Below, piece by piece: positions 34,757-40,158 of a DNA stretch of 40,158 nt; positions within the stretch are counted from its first letter, which is position 1; every line of letters starts with the position of its first letter. The DNA is from a bacterium (lineage in GTDB: Bacteria > Myxococcota_A > UBA9160 > SZUA-336): assembly GCA_024226335.1 (NCBI GenBank), contig JAAELY010000452.1:1-40158 (forward strand). Reading direction: 5' to 3'. A model generated the notes under the pieces. It had not been told where the DNA came from. It made no database searches and was given only the letters and a program-made list of their open reading frames with translations. Made by a program: the position numbers and the translations under genes.

Positions 34757-35244
34757 GTCCGGAAGAGTCCCCACCGACCACAGGCGGGATTCCCCAGGTT
34801 GTTCCGGGGAGTGTTTCCAGGATAGATAGGAGCCTTTGTGCCTCGCCGCGGAGATGGGTGTCTTCGGATCGGCCTGGAAGCAGATCAGTTCGGTGCCCAA
34901 AGCATGGACAAGCGGAAAAGGTTTCATCTCGAGTGCGTTCAGGAAGGCGATTCTCCAGGAGGAAGGGAAACCGCCGGAAGCTAACTCCGGATCTGGTCCG
35001 GGAAACCCAAGCGGCTCACAGAAGCAATTCTCTCAGGTTTCAATCGGTCCGAATATCCCCAGGCAGGTCATGCTGACGGGAAGCAGTTTGTGACTTCACC
35101 GGGAGTCAAGCGTATAGGGACGACTCCGGGCAACTCGGGTGGTTGCCCAGGTCGCACCAGGCCTTCGCGCGGCACCAGTCGTGGTTTCGCGAAGCCGAGA
35201 GGCGCAGGTTCGAATTGCCGAGCGTGGATTGCTCAGCCCGGGAG
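34757..35244. other. 488-base stretch without a convincing gene
   Basis: Open frames here (for example 34836-35093 in the plus direction) are low-complexity and match no family I know. A TCCCC/GGGGA pairing lies at 34791-34810 just after the aminotransferase stop. A stronger hairpin lies at 35128-35148. The segment at 35198-35207 shares ten bases (GCAGGTTCGA) with the T-arm of tRNA-Leu but has no other tRNA feature. Confidence 0.5.
35128..35148 (-). terminator. Hairpin downstream of the monooxygenase gene
   Basis: GGGCAAC-TCGGGTG-GTTGCCC is a perfect 7-base-pair stem with a 7-base loop, about 97 bases beyond the stop of the minus-strand monooxygenase gene. No U-tract follows, so a role as terminator is only possible. 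Confidence 0.3.
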
Positions 35245-37059
<1,815 letters not shown>

Positions 37060-37074
37060 GCGGGTCTCCAATGA

Positions 37075-37095
37075 AGTGTTGACGACCAAAACACT
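37075..37095. promoter_or_regulatory. Inverted repeat upstream of the monooxygenase gene
   Basis: AGTGTT (37075-37080) and AACACT (37090-37095) form a perfect 6-base inverted repeat with a 9-base spacer, 16 bases upstream of the monooxygenase ATG. It may be an operator for the lost divergent TetR regulator or for another regulator. Evidence is only symmetry and position. Confidence 0.35.
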
Positions 37096-37167
37096 GTAAG
37101 TGACTCATATACAGGAGCCACCTACAATTCGAGCATGGAGTAACAAGAAGAGGCTCAGGGGGTTCAT

Positions 37168-37227
37168 TTGCTTCGAGAGCGCAAGAAGGCCAGGACGCGA
37201 GCCGCATTGACCGAGGCGTCTCGACGG
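37168..37227 (+). pseudogene. N-terminal remnant of a TetR regulator
   Basis: From a TTG at 37168 the sequence reads LRERKKARTRAALTEASRRV, which is the first helix of many TetR proteins. After that the frame loses all family resemblance. The helix-turn-helix core (the IAxxAGVSxxTxYxHFxxKExL region) is absent from all three frames downstream. It is placed divergently to the monooxygenase gene, where an intact TetR gene would be expected. The call rests on about 20 residues. Confidence 0.45.
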
Positions 37228-37503
37228 GTGAGGAGAAGCATCTCGAAGAGTGGGGGCGCGTCAAGCGGATCCTACGCCTCGGCTCGCTGCATGGTGTCGA
37301 TGATCCGTACTAGACGGACCGCTACGGTGCGGAGCTCTGGGCGCCGGGCCTTTCGGAGACAAGACGATGGCGACTACAGCCATTGGTCTTCGACATCACT
37401 GACTCGCTCCCGAACTCGAACAGGCGGACGAGAGGAACCCAGCTCGTCCGCTCGATCAGTCATGCACTGCTCTGCGTAAAGCCGCAGATTGGGCCGAAGG
37501 CTC
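37228..37503. other. Non-coding or decayed stretch
   Basis: Short plus-strand frames (for example LAPELEQADERNPARPL near 37400-37450) look residually coding, but none is complete and I recognise no family. It probably represents the debris of the broken regulator gene or of another lost gene between the monooxygenase and the TMTC-like gene. Confidence 0.4.
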
Positions 37504-39465
37504 TCAATGCTTGGAAGCGCGGTAGCCCTCGAGGCGCCGAAGAAAGTCGGGCTCTTGCTTCTTGTCGGTAAGGGCCTCGATTGCACGCAACTGCGTCGTT
37601 GAAGCATCCTCGTATCGGCTCGCCGATGCGTAGGCGGCCGCGAGCGTGTCGAGAAAACTGGCATTGCCCGGCTCTTGCGACAGCGTCCTCTCGGCGAGTC
37701 GCACAGCTGTCTCGGGCTCACGCAGCTTGAAATCGTGGGCCGTCGCCAGCAACCACGCGAGATTGTTCGAGACTTCCAGGTTACGGGGGTCTGCCTTCTG
37801 CGCGGCTCTATAGTGGCCGATCGCCGTCCGATGCTCCCCCATTCGATCCGCCACCAAGCCCAGCGCCGCCTGAGTCTCTGCATCGTTGCGCCGGGATGTC
37901 TGAACACCTGCCAGCTCGGCCCGTGCCGCCGCAAGTTGTCCCTTGCTGGCCAATAGGATTGCGAGCTCGATTCGCGCAGTGTCGTAGGTCGGCTTCATTC
38001 GGAGGGCGTCTCGCAAGTGACCTTCCGCTTCTTCGAGATTGCCCGTCACACGTAGTGCCGTGCCGAGTGAAGCGTGGGCGAAGTAGTTGTTCTCCGTAAC
38101 CGCGACCGCGTGCGCAAAGAGCGTTTGCGAGTCCTTCCAGTGCCGAACCTGCAGGCTTGCAACCACTGAGAGCAACACGATGAGCACTGCACTCGCGGCT
38201 GCCAAGCGGCGCTGTTGCGTGCGCGAATCGCCCGCAGCCCGAACACACGCCCACGTCACCGCAAGCATCACACCAATGAGCGGTACGTACATGTATCGAT
38301 CGGCGCGTGCTTGTGTCCCCACCTGCACGAGGCCGATGACCGGAACCAGCGTTCCAAGGAACCAGAACCATCCCACCAAGAGGTGTGGATGCCGAGAGCC
38401 TGCGCGCAGGCAAAGCGCACTCGCGGCCACAAGGATCACACCGGCACCGATCCCTCCCCATTTGAGTTCTTCCGCGCCTGGGTAGGGATAGAAGATCGCA
38501 AGCCCGGCCGGCCATACGCTGTCCTGCAGGTAGGCGAGGTAGGAAAGCGATGCGTTCGCCACTCGAAGCAGCATGGGCACCTGTGACGAGTGCTCGGCTC
38601 CCGCGGCTCTTTGCGCCAAGAGAGTGACGACGCACGAGACGGCAACGAGCCCGAACAACGGAAGCTTCTCGCGAACTGCACCTCCCAGGCCTGAAAGCTT
38701 CGAGAGCCGACCACCTTCCCCGGTACCGATGCGGCCTAGTGGCCAGTAGTCGAGCAGCAGGAGGGCAAACGGGAGGGTGACGGCGAGAGGCTTCGAAAGA
38801 AGTGCCAATGCGGTGCCGATCAACACGAGTACATAACGCCGTGGGCTCGGCACTTCGATATAGCGCGCGTATGCAACGAGGGTTGCCATCCAAAAGAATC
38901 CAGCAAGTACATCCTTACGCTCGGACGCCCACGCAACTGATTCCACATGAATGGGGTGAACCACAAAGACCGCAGCGACAAAGAGGCTCGCGACCCAGTG
39001 TCGAGTCATCCCGACCAGGGCGAGGAAGAGCAGAGCGGCGCCGGCACCGTGTAGCACCACGTTGGTGACGTGAATGCCCGCTGGGTTCGTTCCGTAGAGG
39101 GCGTTGTCGAGGGCGATCGACAGTGAGGTAAGGGGAATCCAATTCGCGGAATAGGGCTCGAGGAAGGCGCTTCGCAGATCGTCGAGACCCAAGGCGCCGT
39201 CGAGGTGCGGGTTGGCGACGAAGTACACCTGGTCGTCGAGCGAAATGAATTCGTGACCGACGACCGGGAAATAGACGACGGCGGTCAGAGCGGCCAGAAG
39301 GGCAACCCCGAGGATCTTGCCGCGGACACCCGCCGACCAGGCCTCCGTGTCTGGTGGGTTCGAGTCGCTCTTCGCGGTGGCGTTGTCTTGCCGAGTGGAC
39401 GCCTTCCTCGGGCTGCCTGAGCGGGATCGGCGGCTCTTGGCCTTTGTGTTCTTCTTGCGTCTCAT
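37504..39465 (-). CDS. Second TMTC-like membrane protein with C-terminal TPR repeats
   Basis: The 653-residue protein starts at the ATG at 39463-39465. The longer frame to 39699 is antisense-like and covers a separate pseudogene. Residues 1-45 are a basic tail (MRRKKNTKAKSRRSRSG). About 11 membrane helices follow to roughly residue 455, then TPR repeats to the end (for example AHASLGTALRVTGNLEEAEGHL). Signatures shared with the 4469-6280 protein are the acidic pair FISLDDQVYFVANPHL (D77-D78), HPIHVESVAWASERKD at 170-185 and PVIGLVQVGTQARADRYMYVP. As for that protein, a GT-C glycosyltransferase role is inferred from fold and from eukaryotic TMTC proteins. Nearest neighbours are remnants, so the acceptor is unknown. 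Confidence 0.85.
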   Translation of the reverse strand: MRRKKNTKAKSRRSRSGSPRKASTRQDNATAKSDSNPPDTEAWSAGVRGKILGVALLAALTAVVYFPVVGHEFISLDDQVYFVANPHLDGALGLDDLRSAFLEPYSANWIPLTSLSIALDNALYGTNPAGIHVTNVVLHGAGAALLFLALVGMTRHWVASLFVAAVFVVHPIHVESVAWASERKDVLAGFFWMATLVAYARYIEVPSPRRYVLVLIGTALALLSKPLAVTLPFALLLLDYWPLGRIGTGEGGRLSKLSGLGGAVREKLPLFGLVAVSCVVTLLAQRAAGAEHSSQVPMLLRVANASLSYLAYLQDSVWPAGLAIFYPYPGAEELKWGGIGAGVILVAASALCLRAGSRHPHLLVGWFWFLGTLVPVIGLVQVGTQARADRYMYVPLIGVMLAVTWACVRAAGDSRTQQRRLAAASAVLIVLLSVVASLQVRHWKDSQTLFAHAVAVTENNYFAHASLGTALRVTGNLEEAEGHLRDALRMKPTYDTARIELAILLASKGQLAAARAELAGVQTSRRNDAETQAALGLVADRMGEHRTAIGHYRAAQKADPRNLEVSNNLAWLLATAHDFKLREPETAVRLAERTLSQEPGNASFLDTLAAAYASASRYEDASTTQLRAIEALTDKKQEPDFLRRLEGYRASKH

Positions 39466-39571
39466 CGCACGCGGAACTCTAGCAGTCGAAGGGAGAATGC
39501 GTCTTCCAAGGTGTGACCGGTGGGAACTTGGACACAAGCTCACGATTCGTATCGCGAAGACCCTTCGAACT

Positions 39572-39787
39572 CTACTCAGTGACCAGGTCGGATCTCTTGA
39601 TCTCGATCGCCAATCGACCATCAATGACCAGGCCGACTTCGAACCCCGACGTGCTTTCGCCAACAGCCAGCTTGGTGGTGTAGTATGGCCTTCTTGCATA
39701 GTTCTTCAGGCGGGGCGTCTTGGCTCGCAGAAGCCTGAGCCAGGCGGCTGTGGCTTCTGATCCGAGGCAGACTTGACCACGGCCCAG
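39572..39787 (-). pseudogene. C-terminal fragment of a DUF4143/AAA-type ATPase-like protein
   Basis: A minus-strand frame of 71 codons between a TGA (39788-39790) and a TAG (39572-39574) has no start codon of its own with a ribosome site. It contains ARRPYYTTKLAVGESTSGFE followed by VGLVIDGRLAIEIKRSD. This is the C-terminal pattern of DUF4143 proteins, in which a PD-(D/E)xK-like strand reads SGxEVDLVIxxxxAIEIK. Only this end remains; the ATPase domain is absent. It is probably a relic of a transferred gene. Confidence 0.5.
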
Positions 39788-39918
39788 TCACGCTTTCACT
39801 ACACAGACACTCCCGATCCTATCCAAGCGAATCGCATTGCCCGAAGAGACGAGACGCGTTGGTGCAGACGGAGATGCAACCAAGTGATTCACCTCCTCTC
39901 CCCTCACCAGGAACGTCA

Positions 39919-40104
39919 TCAATGACATGACGTCGGCTTCTCGACGTCGGCCGTGCCTCGGTGAAGCCAGCATCGAATCATCGACCCTGGAGTCTGCAAC
40001 TCAGCAAAGAGATCAGGATCGCGTGTCGCGCAAATCGCCGCGTGGATCCGGCGGTCGTGGTTGCGTCGGGGAGGAGTTACCTGCATACGAGATCGTATCG
40101 GCAC
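39919..40104 (-). pseudogene. N-terminal transposase-like fragment with a frameshift
   Basis: The minus-strand frame reads RRNHDRRIHAAICATRDPDL, then FAELQTPGSMIRCWLHRGTADV, which looks like the helix-turn-helix start of an integrase-core transposase. It then leaves frame and stops. GCCGACGTC occurs twice, 14 bases apart (plus-strand 39929-39937 and 39943-39951). Removing one 14-base unit would continue the frame as ADVMSLMTFLVRGEEV and on to the stop at 39788. The family call is from memory of similar N-termini and is weak. Confidence 0.35.
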
Positions 40105-40158
40105 CTTGACGGACCGGCCTTCCGGATCGGCTTCGAAACGTATCTACTCTACAAAGCC

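Larger units (their letters stand above)
39466..40158. other. Right-end stretch of decayed mobile-type sequence
   Basis: No intact gene is visible in these 693 bases. The two fragments listed separately (39572-39787 and 39919-40104) are the only coding-like parts. The last 50 bases carry nothing I recognise. Together with the IS5-type tail at the left edge, it shows past transposition or recombination at both ends of the window. Confidence 0.5.

Noticed and set aside
34836-35093. 85-residue plus-strand ORF as a gene
   Set aside because: Composition is not gene-like, no ribosome site is evident and no family is recognised.
35198-35207. Ten-base match to the tRNA-Leu T-arm (GCAGGTTCGA) as an attachment-site copy
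   Set aside because: The match does not extend to the acceptor end of the tRNA, where integrase core sites normally lie, and T-arm sequences of this length recur by chance in GC-rich DNA.
37383-37571. 62-residue ORF starting in the region between the monooxygenase and the second TMTC-like gene
   Set aside because: It overlaps the well-supported TMTC-like gene end on the other strand and has no recognisable feature.
39572-39973. A second possible selenocysteine UGA at 39788-39790 joining two same-frame minus-strand ORFs
   Set aside because: The upstream part has no family similarity, there is no motif of a redox site around the TGA, and both sides look like debris of different genes.

Overview
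The window is about 40 kb of high-GC bacterial DNA (around 60% by eye). It is densely coded on both strands and comes from a Gram-negative organism with a deltaproteobacterial flavour (Myxococcota-like or a related uncultured lineage). That placement is an inference from gene content: sigma54 two-component control, CHASE2 hybrid kinase, crotonases, a nitronate monooxygenase-like protein, TetR regulators and bacterial selenocysteine use. No rRNA or ribosomal protein gene fixes the taxonomy.

Layout. 1-135: tail of an IS5-type transposase. 293-2727: a TetR gene divergent from an exported alkylsulfatase-like metallo-beta-lactamase, with a perfect palindrome between them. 3000-9179: GH1 beta-glucosidase, then a TMTC-like membrane/TPR protein overlapping a second large membrane protein, then a methyltransferase. 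9225-12338 (minus): an unrecognised protein, a nitronate monooxygenase-like enzyme, a crotonase and a Nudix hydrolase. 12386-13312: a frameshifted membrane-protein pseudogene. 13396-18663: a GPH symporter, a DUF1330-like protein with divergent TetR, an in-frame-UGA selenoprotein of the iodothyronine deiodinase family, and a DHA2-type transporter. 18669-26623 (minus): exonuclease III, CHASE2 hybrid kinase, crotonase, and a large secreted subtilisin-like protease.

26797-31606 is a regulatory and stress block. It holds a tiny membrane peptide behind a CRP-type site at an ideal class II position, a membrane-anchored PP2C phosphatase, and a three-gene operon of histidine kinase, sigma54 response regulator and PspA-like protein, preceded by a near-consensus -24/-12 promoter. 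The arrangement suggests a Psp-type envelope stress response run by a phosphorelay.

31722-31806 is tRNA-Leu(UAG). To its right the DNA looks accessory: two unlike class III aminotransferases, a Baeyer-Villiger-type monooxygenase, a broken TetR gene, a second TMTC-like protein, and decayed DUF4143-like and transposase fragments at the right end.

The most notable item is the selenoprotein at 16404-17132. An ordinary gene caller splits it into two ORFs at UGA (16809-16811), yet the sequence across the UGA is unbroken deiodinase-family sequence and a SECIS-like hairpin follows at the right distance.
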